From Streptomyces sp. WAC 01529 (lineage in GTDB: Bacteria; Actinomycetota; Actinomycetes; Streptomycetales; Streptomycetaceae): 64,000 bases of DNA. Made by a program: the position numbers and the translations under genes. Each line of letters opens with the position of its first letter. Position 1 is the stretch's first letter. The notes beneath the pieces are model-generated. The model was not told where the DNA came from, ran no database searches, and saw only the letters and a list, made by a program, of their open reading frames with translations. Below, in pieces: positions 16,131-24,451 of the stretch. Location: contig NZ_CP029617.1 in assembly GCF_003945545.1 (NCBI RefSeq), forward strand, positions 8,149,001-8,213,000, in the 5' to 3' direction.

Positions 16131-17399
16131 TCAGGTGAAGGCGACGGCTGTCAGAGCCGTTGAAGCCAGCACGCCGACGGCCGGCCACCACAGCCATCGG
16201 CGACGACCGCCGGCGAAGGCGGCCACAGTCAGGATCTGGGCGACCACCGCCACGGCCGTGGCCGCGGAGAGCAGGAGTGAGCGGCGTCCCGCCTGCTCGG
16301 CGAGGTCCACTTGACGGTTCTGTTCGGCCCGGGCGGCCCCCAGCTTCTTCGGCTCCCTGCTCAGCGCGGTGACCGTCGTCATGTCGACACGGTCTTCTGC
16401 TACGGGAACCCGCCCCATGTACTTCGCGATGCTCCGGATCTGCACCGCGATGGTGCCTTCCACGGCGGCCATCACACGTTCGTGCCGGGCGTCGGAGGGA
16501 CTGATTCCGGTGTCCCACACGGCCAGTTCACGCGCGAGGGCACCAGCCTCCGCAGCCAGGGCCGTCCGCAGGCCCTCAGTCAGAAAGGCGGTACGCAGAC
16601 CGTGGGCCTCGATGGAGGCGCTCAGCCTGACGGCGCTGCGAGCGGCCTCGGCCTGGGCCCGCTGTTCGCCGCCCGCCGCGAGTATCTGCCCCAGAGGCAG
16701 CAGCAGTGGCAGCACGCAGGCCAGGAGATTGAACAGGGCGCTGCGCCGGTGGCCCGCCGAGGCGGTGGCGGGCTGAGGAATGATCTCCAGCCGTCTGAGC
16801 ACCCTACGGCCGGATGCCGTGGGGGTTCGTTGCCAGCGCCGCGGCCTGAGGACATTGGCCGCGCACATGGCCACGAGCACGGCCAGGGTTCCTCCGGCGG
16901 CGGAGGCCGTGCCCCAGGCGGCCCACCGGTCGCCGTCGCGCATCTGGGCGTCCGGGGTCAGCCCGTACAGCCCGGGGGAGCGTTGTTGCACATCCGCCAG
17001 GCGCTGCGGCAGGTCATAGCCGAGATCCTTGTAACGGTAGGCCCCATTGCCGAGCAGGTGGTCGCGTCTGGCCGAGCGGGGCAGGTGGAAGGCGGTCTGC
17101 GCGGCCAGGGTGTACTCGGATGCCGCGAGTCTCCCTTCGTTCCTGATGGGCCGCAGCCCGTCGGCCCGGGCCTCGGCGGCGGCCACTCTCATCGCTTGGG
17201 GGCCCTCATCGGCGTAGACCGCGCGAATGTCCTCGACCATGGCCGCCTGCCGCCTGATCTCCTGTCGCATCGCGTCCTGGTAGGCACCGGACGACTGGCT
17301 GAACTGCCAGGTGGCGAGCAGGGTCGCACCGACGATGATCGCGATGAGGGCGATCTGGAGCCGGATGCGCAGGCTGAAGCGGGACGGTCGGCCGGTCAC
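16131..17399 (-). CDS. multi-span membrane protein, function unknown
   Basis: A 422-residue protein with about five membrane spans: residues 12-32 (LQIALIAIIVGATLLATWQF), about 165-185, 225-245 (LFNLLACVLPLLLPLGQILA), 373-392 and 400-418. The first extracytoplasmic loop (35-160) is charged and helical, like a sensor or chemoreceptor loop (QDAMRQEIRRQAAMVEDI). A second helical loop spans about 250-370. No enzymatic motif is visible. It starts with GTG at 17399, and this GTG overlaps the TGA of the upstream lipoprotein gene (GTGA), so the two are translationally coupled and probably work together at the membrane. Confidence 0.75.
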   Translation of the reverse strand: MTGRPSRFSLRIRLQIALIAIIVGATLLATWQFSQSSGAYQDAMRQEIRRQAAMVEDIRAVYADEGPQAMRVAAAEARADGLRPIRNEGRLAASEYTLAAQTAFHLPRSARRDHLLGNGAYRYKDLGYDLPQRLADVQQRSPGLYGLTPDAQMRDGDRWAAWGTASAAGGTLAVLVAMCAANVLRPRRWQRTPTASGRRVLRRLEIIPQPATASAGHRRSALFNLLACVLPLLLPLGQILAAGGEQRAQAEAARSAVRLSASIEAHGLRTAFLTEGLRTALAAEAGALARELAVWDTGISPSDARHERVMAAVEGTIAVQIRSIAKYMGRVPVAEDRVDMTTVTALSREPKKLGAARAEQNRQVDLAEQAGRRSLLLSAATAVAVVAQILTVAAFAGGRRRWLWWPAVGVLASTALTAVAFT

Positions 17400-17977
17400 A
17401 GCGACTGCCTGTCGTAGGCGATTTGCGCGCCCTTTACGTCGGTGAGCGTGAGGACGTCGCCGGAGACCGACCAGCCGTGACGCTCTGGAGAGCGTTCGGC
17501 GGGCTGGTCGGTGTAGTCACCCGCAGGGTCGCCGGGGTCCTGACGGGACTTGGTGGCAGTCGTGGGGTTCAGGAAGAGCCGGTCGCCCTCGACGCGGGCC
17601 GTCCCCTGGGCGACGAAAGTGATCTGGACGTCGTCTCCGTCCGTGTTCGGATAGAAGAGCAGGCCGACGTACTTGTACCGCCCGTCTGCCGTGAAGCGGT
17701 AGGCGATGGTGCCCGAGCCACCGTCGGGGCGGCTCTCCCAGACTCCCACCAGGGTGGCCGGCAGCACAGCTTCACTTGCCTCGTTCTGCTGCGCCGCGGT
17801 GGTAGTCGCCGGTTCTGGGACCGATGGGGTCACGCCGCCGCTTTCCGGCTCGGGAGCCGCTGTGGTCGACGCTCTACTGGAGGTAGCGGTCGCGGAGTCG
17901 GCCGGGTCGGACGAGGAGCAGGCCACGGCACCTCTGAGGAGCAGCACGGCAACGAGCGCCCCGACCGGTCCGGGCAT
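17396..17977 (-). CDS. lipoprotein, function unknown
   Basis: About 193 residues, starting MPGPVGALVAVLLLRGAVAC with a lipobox ending at Cys20; starts further upstream are possible. A Ser/Thr/Ala/Pro-rich linker (to about residue 75) leads to a compact beta-rich domain (LVGVWESRPDGGSGTIAYRF, then TADGRYKYVGLLFYPNTDGD and RVEGDRLFLNPTTATKS) that looks like a lipocalin-like or META-type fold seen in small bacterial lipoproteins that begin L-x-G-x-W. Its TGA overlaps the GTG of the membrane-protein gene. Role unknown; the pairing suggests a surface accessory to that protein. Confidence 0.75.
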   Translation of the reverse strand: MPGPVGALVAVLLLRGAVACSSSDPADSATATSSRASTTAAPEPESGGVTPSVPEPATTTAAQQNEASEAVLPATLVGVWESRPDGGSGTIAYRFTADGRYKYVGLLFYPNTDGDDVQITFVAQGTARVEGDRLFLNPTTATKSRQDPGDPAGDYTDQPAERSPERHGWSVSGDVLTLTDVKGAQIAYDRQSL

Positions 17978-18381
17978 CTGGAAGTGCTCTGGCACGGCGA
18001 AGTCCCCCGAATCTTCATGCTCCGCTGGTCCAGCACATCGCAACGCACGTGCCTGTTCGGGCTCCCGTTTCCGGTGGGCTGGGTGACGTTGTCAAGAGGT
18101 CACGAAAAGATCTTCGGTCGTTCTGTGAAGAGTTCCGCAACAGACTTTATGGATTCGCGCCCCGTGGCACCCCGGGGGGCATCCCTAGGGTTTTCGGGCA
18201 CGCTACCGGACACCTGCGGGGCGGGGCTACCACTCGCAAGGAACACCCATGTATCCCGTAAAGCGATCAGTGAAGGCACGTTTCTTCAGTGAAAGATATA
18301 GACGCTCAGTAAGCGACTGTCCTTGAGGTCTTGCAGGGTCTAGTCTTGGAATGCGTTCAAGGGGAGATCTTCGGGGGAGTT
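17978..18381. other. divergent promoter region, lipoprotein / single-span protein
   Basis: About 400 bp between divergent genes. It contains GGCACCCCGGGGGGCATCCC around 18164-18183, a G/C-rich near-palindrome, and GTAAAGCG-type A/T-richer sequence near 18255-18310. No gene is recognised. Confidence 0.4.
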
Positions 18382-19071
18382 ATGGCCAATGATTCAGGCG
18401 GTGTGCCGGAGGCGCAGCAGGGCACCTTCAGTCGAGCCTGGTCAGAGCATCCGGCAACGATACTGGCCGCTGTCATCGGCGCTCTCGCAGTCCTGGTAGC
18501 CGCCCTATTCCCACTCCTCACCGCGGAAGACTCCGGTGGAGATGGAGCGGCCAACGGGTCTGGCCCCACAGCCCCCGTGCCGCCTTCTGACTCCTCCAGC
18601 GGACACCAGCCGGAACCAACGGTTGACCGGACGAAGTCATCGGGGCCTGAGCCGCCGATCAAGTCGTCACCGCCCTCAGCGGCCAAGCCGCACTGGAAAG
18701 GGCCGATCAAGATTCCGGTAAACCTCAATTCCGTTTCCGATACGGGAGCTGAGCTCGACAGTGATGAACCGGGAAGCCTCGTGGGCGTCGACGATGACTT
18801 GCGGGGGGATTACTCTACGACTCCAGCGGTACTGGTGATGACTGGACGCGCCGCGGAAATAGGTAAGCCCTTAGATAAGATCACCAAAGAGATGTGCGAG
18901 CAGAGGACTCCCGTCAAACCCGGCGACCCGATGGGAATCACGGCTTACCGTACGGGAACGTATTGCTTCGCCACATCCGAAGGGAGCATCGCGGCATTCT
19001 CGGTGACATCTCCGCCGAGCATCCAAGATATTCCCAGCGAACTTACGATCCAGGTGGCCCTATGGAAATAG
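18382..19071 (+). CDS. single-span membrane protein with extracytoplasmic domain
   Basis: A 229-residue protein. Residues 1-22 are cytoplasmic and a single span (ATILAAVIGALAVLVAALFP) covers about 24-46. A Pro/Ser/Gly-rich linker follows (to about 110), then a domain beginning WKGPIKIPVNLNSVSDTGAE with two Cys (EMCEQRTP and TYCFATSEG). The start MANDSGG is preceded by GGGGGAG. The domain resembles the small beta-sandwich exposed domains of many Streptomyces membrane proteins of unknown function. It ends just before an IS remnant, and the stop is native (not at the IS junction as far as can be judged). Confidence 0.75.
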   Translation: MANDSGGVPEAQQGTFSRAWSEHPATILAAVIGALAVLVAALFPLLTAEDSGGDGAANGSGPTAPVPPSDSSSGHQPEPTVDRTKSSGPEPPIKSSPPSAAKPHWKGPIKIPVNLNSVSDTGAELDSDEPGSLVGVDDDLRGDYSTTPAVLVMTGRAAEIGKPLDKITKEMCEQRTPVKPGDPMGITAYRTGTYCFATSEGSIAAFSVTSPPSIQDIPSELTIQVALWK

Positions 19072-19081
19072 TGGCGCCTTT

Positions 19082-19203
19082 ACTGATCGTTTCAGAATGC
19101 GGTTCGGAGGCGGCGGAGGCATATGAGGCTGCAAGGCAGTTCGAGCAGGCCCTGGTGGAGGTCGGCGCGTCGCTCGTAGCGGGTGCGGGCCGTGGCGCAC
19201 GCC
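19082..19203 (-). mobile_element. IS5-family transposase 3' remnant
   Basis: Minus-strand translation gives RTRYERRADLHQGLLELPC and LICLRRLRTAF then stop at 19092-19094: the conserved C-terminus of IS5-type transposases. Nothing upstream of this fragment is transposase-like. The 18-base sequence at its end (CATTCTGAAACGATCAGT on the minus strand) recurs inverted at 20544-20561. Confidence 0.8.
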
Positions 19204-19205
19204 TC

Positions 19206-19835
19206 CTACGGGCGGGGGAGCGGTGCCAGTTCGGCGTGGGTGACGGTGTAGCCGCCCTTGACGACGGGGGCGTACGGGGCCGGGGCCATACAGGTGCCGA
19301 CCTCGGCGTCCTCACTGTTCGGCAGCAGGTTCACCCCGTTCCACGAGAAGCCCACCCGATCGGCCTTGCCGCCCTTTCCGCCGTCGTACACGCTCAGTCC
19401 GACGCGCTTGCCGAGCGAGCCGGTCTCCTCGTGGCTGACCTTCGTGATGAGGGCCGTGACCGTCGCCGTGTTCGGGCCGGTGACCAGGCACTCCACTTGG
19501 CCCTCGGAGGTATAGGTGACGTTCTGGTCAGCCGAGTGGTGCGAGATGCGTACCGTCCCCCGCGCGTCGACGGGCAGCCCCGTGGGAATCTTGGGCCGCG
19601 GGATGCTGTACGGGGCGGCCACCGCGTCGAAGCTGAAGGAGCGTACATCGTTGTCGCTCAGGTACGGCAGTACGAAGTCCCCGCTGCCGACAATCCGCGC
19701 CGCGCCCGGCCGGCGGTGGTCCGTGCGCTGCTCGGCGGACGAGGCGGTGGACGAGGTGCACAGGGTGAGCCCGGCCACCAGGGCCGCGATGGTAGCGGTG
19801 GCGGTGCGCCGAGCAGACAGTGGCAGCGAAGCCAT
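19206..19835 (-). CDS. secreted protein, function unknown
   Basis: A 209-residue precursor with a Sec signal (ARRTATATIAALVAGLTLCT) cleaved near SSAEQRTD. The mature part is beta-rich without catalytic motifs (RIVGSGDFVLPYLSDNDVRS, then GKRVGLSVYDGGKGGKADRV). Two Cys remain (VECLVTG and GTCMAPAP). An AAAGGAGA ribosome site precedes the ATG. The stop lies 2 bp from the IS remnant on its right-hand genomic side, so its original downstream context is lost. It lies between two inverted IS fragments. Confidence 0.8.
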   Translation of the reverse strand: MASLPLSARRTATATIAALVAGLTLCTSSTASSAEQRTDHRRPGAARIVGSGDFVLPYLSDNDVRSFSFDAVAAPYSIPRPKIPTGLPVDARGTVRISHHSADQNVTYTSEGQVECLVTGPNTATVTALITKVSHEETGSLGKRVGLSVYDGGKGGKADRVGFSWNGVNLLPNSEDAEVGTCMAPAPYAPVVKGGYTVTHAELAPLPRP

Positions 19836-20304
19836 GACGATCTCCTTTTCTGCGAAGGGGAGTTGACTGGAGGAACGCGACCCATCCTTCGCTTTGACAG
19901 CCGCCCGGTCGTCATCTCAAGGCCGCAAGATCGATGCCGCCTAATCGCCCGCGCGGCTGACCAGACGTCAGCCGAGAGTCGCACAGGGTGGATCACCGCC
20001 GGCCGCAGGTGTTCGCGGATCAGTTGTCGCGCTGGCGCCGCCCAGGCCCCGGCTCAAGTGAGGCACTACGAAGACACCGTCCGTAGGAAGGACGGGATCC
20101 TGCTGCACGCCGACCGGACCCTGTCCTTCGCCGGGCGGCTGGTGAGCGGCGGGCCACCGTTGGCCCGGCACCCTCGTCACGGTCTCGCGCCAGGCAGCTG
20201 ACGGACACCGGAGTCGTCGGTTCGGGGCGCTCCAACTGGTCGCTTCAGGATGAGTTGCGTCGCGAGTCTTGCGCGCGACGATCGTGGTCGGAAGGGTGTC
20301 CGGG
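19836..20304. other. intergenic, possible decayed coding remnant
   Basis: About 470 bp. On the plus strand near 20057-20190 a stretch reading RHYEDTVRRKDGILLHADRT followed by LSFAGRLVSGGPPLA looks like natural coding sequence but has no start and cannot be placed in a family. The rest shows nothing recognisable apart from the promoter of the secreted-protein gene. Confidence 0.4.
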
Positions 20305-20561
20305 ATGCGTGCTGATCTTGTTCCTGACGACCTGTGGGAGCAGGTGGCCCCGTTGCTGCCGCCTCCTCCCGAACGGCGCCATCGCCACCCTGGGCGGCTG
20401 CGCGTTCCCGACCGAGTGGCGCTCGCCGGCGTCATGTACGTGCTGCGGACCGGTGTCGCGTGGCGCGATGTCCCCGCAGAGACCGTGGGCTGCTCCGGCG
20501 TGACCGCCTGGCGCTGGCTGCGGGACTGGACCGAGGCAGGCCTCATTCTGAAACGATCAGT
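20305..20561 (+). mobile_element. IS transposase 5' remnant with internal deletion
   Basis: Translation from 20305 gives an IS5-type transposase N-terminus: DLVPDDLWEQVAPLLPPPPE, then LAGVMYVLRTGVAWRDVPAE and VTAWRWLRDWTEAG. It then jumps directly to CATTCTGAAACGATCAGT, which is the transposase 3' end seen at 19082-19099. The catalytic middle is deleted, so this is an internally deleted, non-autonomous copy. Confidence 0.8.
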
Positions 20562-20683
20562 TAGACGGTGTCCTACGAGGTCGTCATGCGATCGTGCGCC
20601 CGGCGCGGGAAGTTCGTGGTGACCGCGCGAGGGACGAGGGGACATGCTCAAGGCCAGAGGGGTCCCCACACTCACCGTCGGCA

Positions 20684-21880
20684 TCAAGATGATCGGGGGC
20701 CCACTGGGCGACCCGCGATGTCGCGGTCCGGACCGGGAATGCCCAGGGCCAGGTTGCCGACATGGAGCAACCCGTCGTGATGGCACTTGAGGAAGGCGAT
20801 CTGGTTCGCGGGGCGCATGGTGCCGGTGGGGCACGCGCCCAGGCCGAGGTCGGTCGCCGTGAGGCACAGCGTCTGCAACAGGCACCCGGCGTCTCGGTAG
20901 ATGAGGCTCAGCGCCAGGCCCTCGTACTTCCAGCCGGTGCGGGCGGCGTGCGAGGCGAGCAGGAGGCTCGCGGGCGGCGGATGCTCCATGTAGGCCGGCA
21001 TGGTCACCGTGGTGTTCAGTACGGCCGCCAGCTCGTCGTCCCAGGGGGCCAGCCGGTTCAGGGTGTGGTCGAACGGGTCGTAGTGGTAGGCGCCGGGAGT
21101 CAGCCCGGAGACCTTCCGGGCGATCACGTACGTCTCCACGCTGTGCCGTCCGCCGCCGGACGGAGACGGACGCTGTGTCTGCTGGAACCCGAGGGGGCCC
21201 AAGGGGCCCCGGACACGGGCCGAGCGGGCGAGGAACACAGCGAGGTGGCCGAGGGGCAGCGGTGAGGACGCGAAGTCGCGGATGCTGCGCCGCTCGGTCA
21301 GCACCTCGCGCAGCGGGCGGCTGGGCAGCTCATCGGAGTCGGTGAGGCGGACGGTCTCTGTCGAGTCGGGGTGCCGCAACCGGGCCGGGGGCGGGGAGCC
21401 TTGCTGCGTGTTCGCGGCGGGACCGTGTCCGGCCCGGGCATGTGCGGCGAGTTCGTAGGGCGTCAACCCTTGGGGCGCCTGGACGGTATGGGCCGAGGAG
21501 CGGATGATCCCGGCCGCGGAGAGCTGGTCCAAGGCCCGCTGGGTCGCCGCGAGTTCGGCCTCGCCGTTCCCTTCGCCGTTCGGGGCGGACCCGCCCCATC
21601 GCGCGTGGATCTCCTCGGTCGTGAGCGGCCGGTCCAGCGCGTTGAGGAGCGCCAGCAGCCGGGGGCGGGCTGTGAACCTGCGCCACCGGCGGCAGTCGAC
21701 GAGGACGGGCCCCGCCTCGTCCTGCCATTCCAGGAGCAGGTCGGGACTGCGGCGGTAGTGCACGGGGCCGGACGGGCTTCCGCCGTCGGCACCGCTCCCG
21801 CCCGCGCTGCGCGTAGGGGGTGCGGGGGCTTCTGCGGCACGGGGCTTCACGGTTCTCGACGCCTCTCCGTAGGTCGTCAC
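20684..21880 (-). CDS. SagB-type azoline dehydrogenase
   Basis: A 398-residue FMN-dependent nitroreductase-fold enzyme. Residues 1-170 are the divergent N-terminal extension common in actinobacterial SagB/ThcOx proteins. The catalytic domain starts about 180 (LTERRSIRDFASSPLPLGHL) and has the hallmark RPSPSGGGRHSVETYVIARK, SGLTPGAYHYDP and GLALSLIYRDAGCLLQTLCL. It should oxidise azolines made by the neighbouring cyclodehydratase to aromatic azoles. A GTG start lies at 21880, 18 bp after the cyclodehydratase stop; a second GTG at 21850 with GGAGAGG upstream is a good alternative. Third gene of the LAP operon. Confidence 0.88.
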   Translation of the reverse strand: MTTYGEASRTVKPRAAEAPAPPTRSAGGSGADGGSPSGPVHYRRSPDLLLEWQDEAGPVLVDCRRWRRFTARPRLLALLNALDRPLTTEEIHARWGGSAPNGEGNGEAELAATQRALDQLSAAGIIRSSAHTVQAPQGLTPYELAAHARAGHGPAANTQQGSPPPARLRHPDSTETVRLTDSDELPSRPLREVLTERRSIRDFASSPLPLGHLAVFLARSARVRGPLGPLGFQQTQRPSPSGGGRHSVETYVIARKVSGLTPGAYHYDPFDHTLNRLAPWDDELAAVLNTTVTMPAYMEHPPPASLLLASHAARTGWKYEGLALSLIYRDAGCLLQTLCLTATDLGLGACPTGTMRPANQIAFLKCHHDGLLHVGNLALGIPGPDRDIAGRPVGPRSS

Positions 21881-21898
21881 AGGAAGGTCTGTGGGCCG

Positions 21899-24079
21899 TC
21901 ACAGGAAGGGCAGCGGCAGCGGATTGAGCTGTGCCTCCGTCAGCGCTGTATCGCGTACGCCCATGGCGAGCGGCGCCTGGAACACCCTTGGCCCGCCGCG
22001 GCGGTGGAAGTCGCTGCGCAGAGTGATCGGGCACAGTCCGGGCACGACCGTTCTGACGACCGTCACCCCGCACTCGGCCACGTCGATCGGAGTGATGTCC
22101 ACGGCGATCGCCTCGTGTCCTCGCGCCGCGAGTCGCCGCGTGGCCTCCGTGACGTCGGCGGGCAGCCCGGGGGAGGGGCGCCGGGCCGCGACGGGGCGCA
22201 GCGGCCCCTCGTCCCAGAACGCCAGGTGCGTGAGCCGGTGGGGCGCCCAGTAGAAGAGGGAGAAGTCCTTCAGTGTGGTCAGCACCTCGTCCGGTTCGGG
22301 GATCGTCTCCCCCGCGTCGAGGTTCTCCTGCCACAGCCGGGCGCCCGCCCAGCCCAGGCAGCCCTCTTCCAGGGCGCCGAGCAGGGCCGCGTGCGGGTCC
22401 AGGTCGGCGCGCGCGGAGTGGGTGACCACGGGCCGCCGTTCGGTGTGCCGGAGGAAGCGCACGCCGACCACCGGAATTCCCAGGTCGGTGGTCAGGTCCT
22501 TGGCGGTGACCGTCACGCCCTGGGCGCGCATGCGCTCGACGATGCGCCGGGCCGGACCTTCCGGCAGCCCGTCCAGGTCGAGGGTGGGCAGGACGAGCCG
22601 GTTCTCCCAGAAGATCACGGACGCGTCCCTCTCGACGGCCTCCATCAGACCGCCGTGCACCGCGTGGTGGTAACTGCCGCCCGCCGCGAGGCCGGTGGAG
22701 ATCGGGTCGTACCAGGCGCGATGGCCGGGCGGGAAGCGGTAGGGCAGATAGACGGCGCAGGCGGGGACGTACCGGGTGTGGCCGGTGAGCAGGGACCGGC
22801 CAGGCACCCAGTCGATCTCCGCGTCCGGGTCGCACGGGGCCAAGCGGGTGTGGCGGGCGTACTCCGCCGCCGAACCCAGGGGCAGCGTGCGGGGATCGAC
22901 CGCCTCGCTGCCCAGGGCGGTGGCGGAGGCGCGCACCAGGCTCTCCGGGTCGTAGACACCCGCCGCATACCGTTCCAGGGTCTCGCCCACGGCACACACG
23001 CGGGCCGTCACCGGGTCGTTCTTGACCGCCCCGCCTCGCGCCTCGGCCGTGACGGGCGAGAACCAGTGCGTCTTCGTCATCCCGGCCGTACGGGCGTAGG
23101 TCGCCTTCCCGATGGCCTCGTCCTGCTCGTCCACCAGCAGGCGGAGCACCATTCCGGTGAGGGTGTCCACCGCGCCGCGCATCCGCTCCCAACTGAGCGT
23201 GTTGTCGATCTCCGTGGGTTCGTCCTCGCGCCGGGGCGGCACGGCGTGTGCGGCGCAGGCGGGGCACCCCGGCAGGTGGAACAGGTCGTGTTCGGTGCGG
23301 GCCAGGGAGCCGTGCTCGATTTCGGTCAGTCTCACGCGGCTCTGCGTGATCTCGTCTTCCGGCGTCTTTCCGCTTTCCGCCGCCTCGTCCTCTCCGTGCC
23401 GGGTTCCGGTACCCAGCAGGGTGAGCACTTCGTGGGCGAGCAGCCCGGAGGCGACCGCCGTGCTCGGCCATCCGCCGGAGTCCGACGCGCCGAAGAGGAC
23501 GGTCAGGGGAAGACCGGCGATGGGCTGCCAGATGTGGTTGGCGCGGAGCCGGCGCACCAGGCACACCGGACAGGGCGTGTGCGGCGGCCGGAGAGTGGCG
23601 TGGAAGAACCGGGTCGGGGTATCGAGGTAGGTGACCAGGGGCGTCCCGGCTTCCAGCGCGGAAGCGACCCGGCGCACCAGTTGCTCCTCGGGGAGCGAGA
23701 GCGGCAGAACCGCGGCGGCCACCGGCGACGTCCGGTCATCGGCCACCGTCGGCACGCCCGCGCGCTCCAGCAGCGCGCTGACCTCGCCGCCCAACCCTTG
23801 GCGGGCGACGGCGACCGGTCGGCCCGCGCGGAGCGCGGTCATCTCTCCGTACAACGGGTGGACGGACTGCCCCTGTTGATGCGCGAGCCCGCGCGAGCGC
23901 AGGCCGCGCACCACCCGTTCCGGAACGGCGTCCGCCCGCACGGCCTCGCTGCCGGTCCCGGGAGCGGGCACCCGGACGGGGACACGCAGGGTTCCGGTGC
24001 TCGCGCAGACGTAGAGGTGGTCGCCGCGCGGGACCAGGCTTACGTCGGGACGCAGCTCGGTGGGGGCATGGGCATCCAT
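21899..24079 (-). CDS. fused E1-like/YcaO cyclodehydratase (TOMM/LAP maturase)
   Basis: A 726-residue fusion of the ocin-ThiF/E1-like partner (about 1-290) and YcaO domain (about 300-726). The E1-like part carries two Cys pairs, CPVC (170-173) and CPAC (272-275), the structural zinc tetrad. The YcaO part has NDPVTARVCAVGETLERYA (ATP/Mg binding Glu and Arg), GGLMEAVERDASVIFWENR and ALLGALEEGCLGWAGARLW. It ends in PLPLPFL, the PxPxP C-terminus needed for cyclodehydration. It uses ATP to convert Cys/Ser/Thr of the precursor core to thiazolines/oxazolines. The precursor gene lies 130 bp upstream, separated by a strong hairpin; the dehydrogenase follows. Confidence 0.92.
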   Translation of the reverse strand: MDAHAPTELRPDVSLVPRGDHLYVCASTGTLRVPVRVPAPGTGSEAVRADAVPERVVRGLRSRGLAHQQGQSVHPLYGEMTALRAGRPVAVARQGLGGEVSALLERAGVPTVADDRTSPVAAAVLPLSLPEEQLVRRVASALEAGTPLVTYLDTPTRFFHATLRPPHTPCPVCLVRRLRANHIWQPIAGLPLTVLFGASDSGGWPSTAVASGLLAHEVLTLLGTGTRHGEDEAAESGKTPEDEITQSRVRLTEIEHGSLARTEHDLFHLPGCPACAAHAVPPRREDEPTEIDNTLSWERMRGAVDTLTGMVLRLLVDEQDEAIGKATYARTAGMTKTHWFSPVTAEARGGAVKNDPVTARVCAVGETLERYAAGVYDPESLVRASATALGSEAVDPRTLPLGSAAEYARHTRLAPCDPDAEIDWVPGRSLLTGHTRYVPACAVYLPYRFPPGHRAWYDPISTGLAAGGSYHHAVHGGLMEAVERDASVIFWENRLVLPTLDLDGLPEGPARRIVERMRAQGVTVTAKDLTTDLGIPVVGVRFLRHTERRPVVTHSARADLDPHAALLGALEEGCLGWAGARLWQENLDAGETIPEPDEVLTTLKDFSLFYWAPHRLTHLAFWDEGPLRPVAARRPSPGLPADVTEATRRLAARGHEAIAVDITPIDVAECGVTVVRTVVPGLCPITLRSDFHRRGGPRVFQAPLAMGVRDTALTEAQLNPLPLPFL

Positions 24080-24165
24080 GGGGCGGCCTTCCGGGAGAGG
24101 TGAGGAGACAACGCCCGGTTCCGCGCCGGGCCGGGCGCCCGCGACCAGGCGCCGCGGTGCGCGAA

Positions 24166-24202
24166 GCGCCCCTGACCGCCTGTCACGCGCGGTCAGGGGC
24201 GC
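24166..24202 (-). terminator. hairpin between LAP precursor and cyclodehydratase genes
   Basis: Perfect 14-bp stem GCGCCCCTGACCGC / GCGGTCAGGGGCGC (24166-24179, 24189-24202) with a 9-base loop, placed 7 bp after the precursor stop and 87 bp before the cyclodehydratase start. There is no T-tract, so it may be a partial terminator or RNA-stabilising hairpin giving more precursor than enzyme mRNA, as is common in RiPP operons. Confidence 0.75.
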
Positions 24203-24208
24203 GGGGCC

Positions 24209-24367
24209 TCAGGAGCCTCCGGACGTGGGAGTCAGCACGTCCATGGAGTGCGGGGCCGCCCAGGACAGACAGCTGTGTCCCGCGAACGCCTCCTCGGACT
24301 CCGGAATCGCCATTTCCTCGAACAACGCATCTCCGTCGATCTCGACGGGCTGCTTTGTCTGCTGCAT
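24209..24367 (-). CDS. LAP/TOMM precursor peptide
   Basis: A 52-residue peptide, MQQTKQPVEIDGDALFEEMA at the start. The leader is acidic (IPESEEAFAG, to about residue 30); the likely core is HSCLSWAAPHSMDVLTPTSG plus GS. It offers one Cys (33), five Ser (32, 35, 41, 49, 52) and two Thr (46, 48) for cyclisation. An AGGGCGG-type ribosome site lies about 7 bases upstream. Position upstream and co-directional with the YcaO fusion and SagB genes, plus the following hairpin, support the call; the leader/core border is inferred. No known family sequence is recognised, so the product may be new. Confidence 0.82.
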   Translation of the reverse strand: MQQTKQPVEIDGDALFEEMAIPESEEAFAGHSCLSWAAPHSMDVLTPTSGGS

Positions 24368-24418
24368 TATTTCCGCCCTTTCGCTCGCGTGTCTCTTTCC
24401 CTTTTGGTTGAGCACTCC

Positions 24419-24451
24419 ACAGAGAAACCGCCACAGGGGCGGTTTCTCTGT
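24419..24451. promoter_or_regulatory. 14-bp perfect inverted repeat upstream of the LAP precursor
   Basis: ACAGAGAAACCGCC / GGCGGTTTCTCTGT at 24419-24432 and 24438-24451 with a 5-base loop, 52 bp before the precursor ATG. It may be an operator or 5'-leader hairpin of the LAP operon, or a terminator for the upstream TetR gene, which ends 228 bp away. No T-tract. The surrounding 310 bp hold no gene. Confidence 0.6.

Noticed and set aside
13490..16138. Open plus-strand frame of 882 codons
   Set aside because: It is antisense to the MmyB-like regulator and metallopeptidase and out of frame with the SDR gene; composition is Arg/Gly/Pro-rich shadow sequence.
21371..24103. Open plus-strand frame of 910 codons
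   Set aside because: Exact antisense of the cyclodehydratase and dehydrogenase genes, with no family resemblance; a product of high GC.
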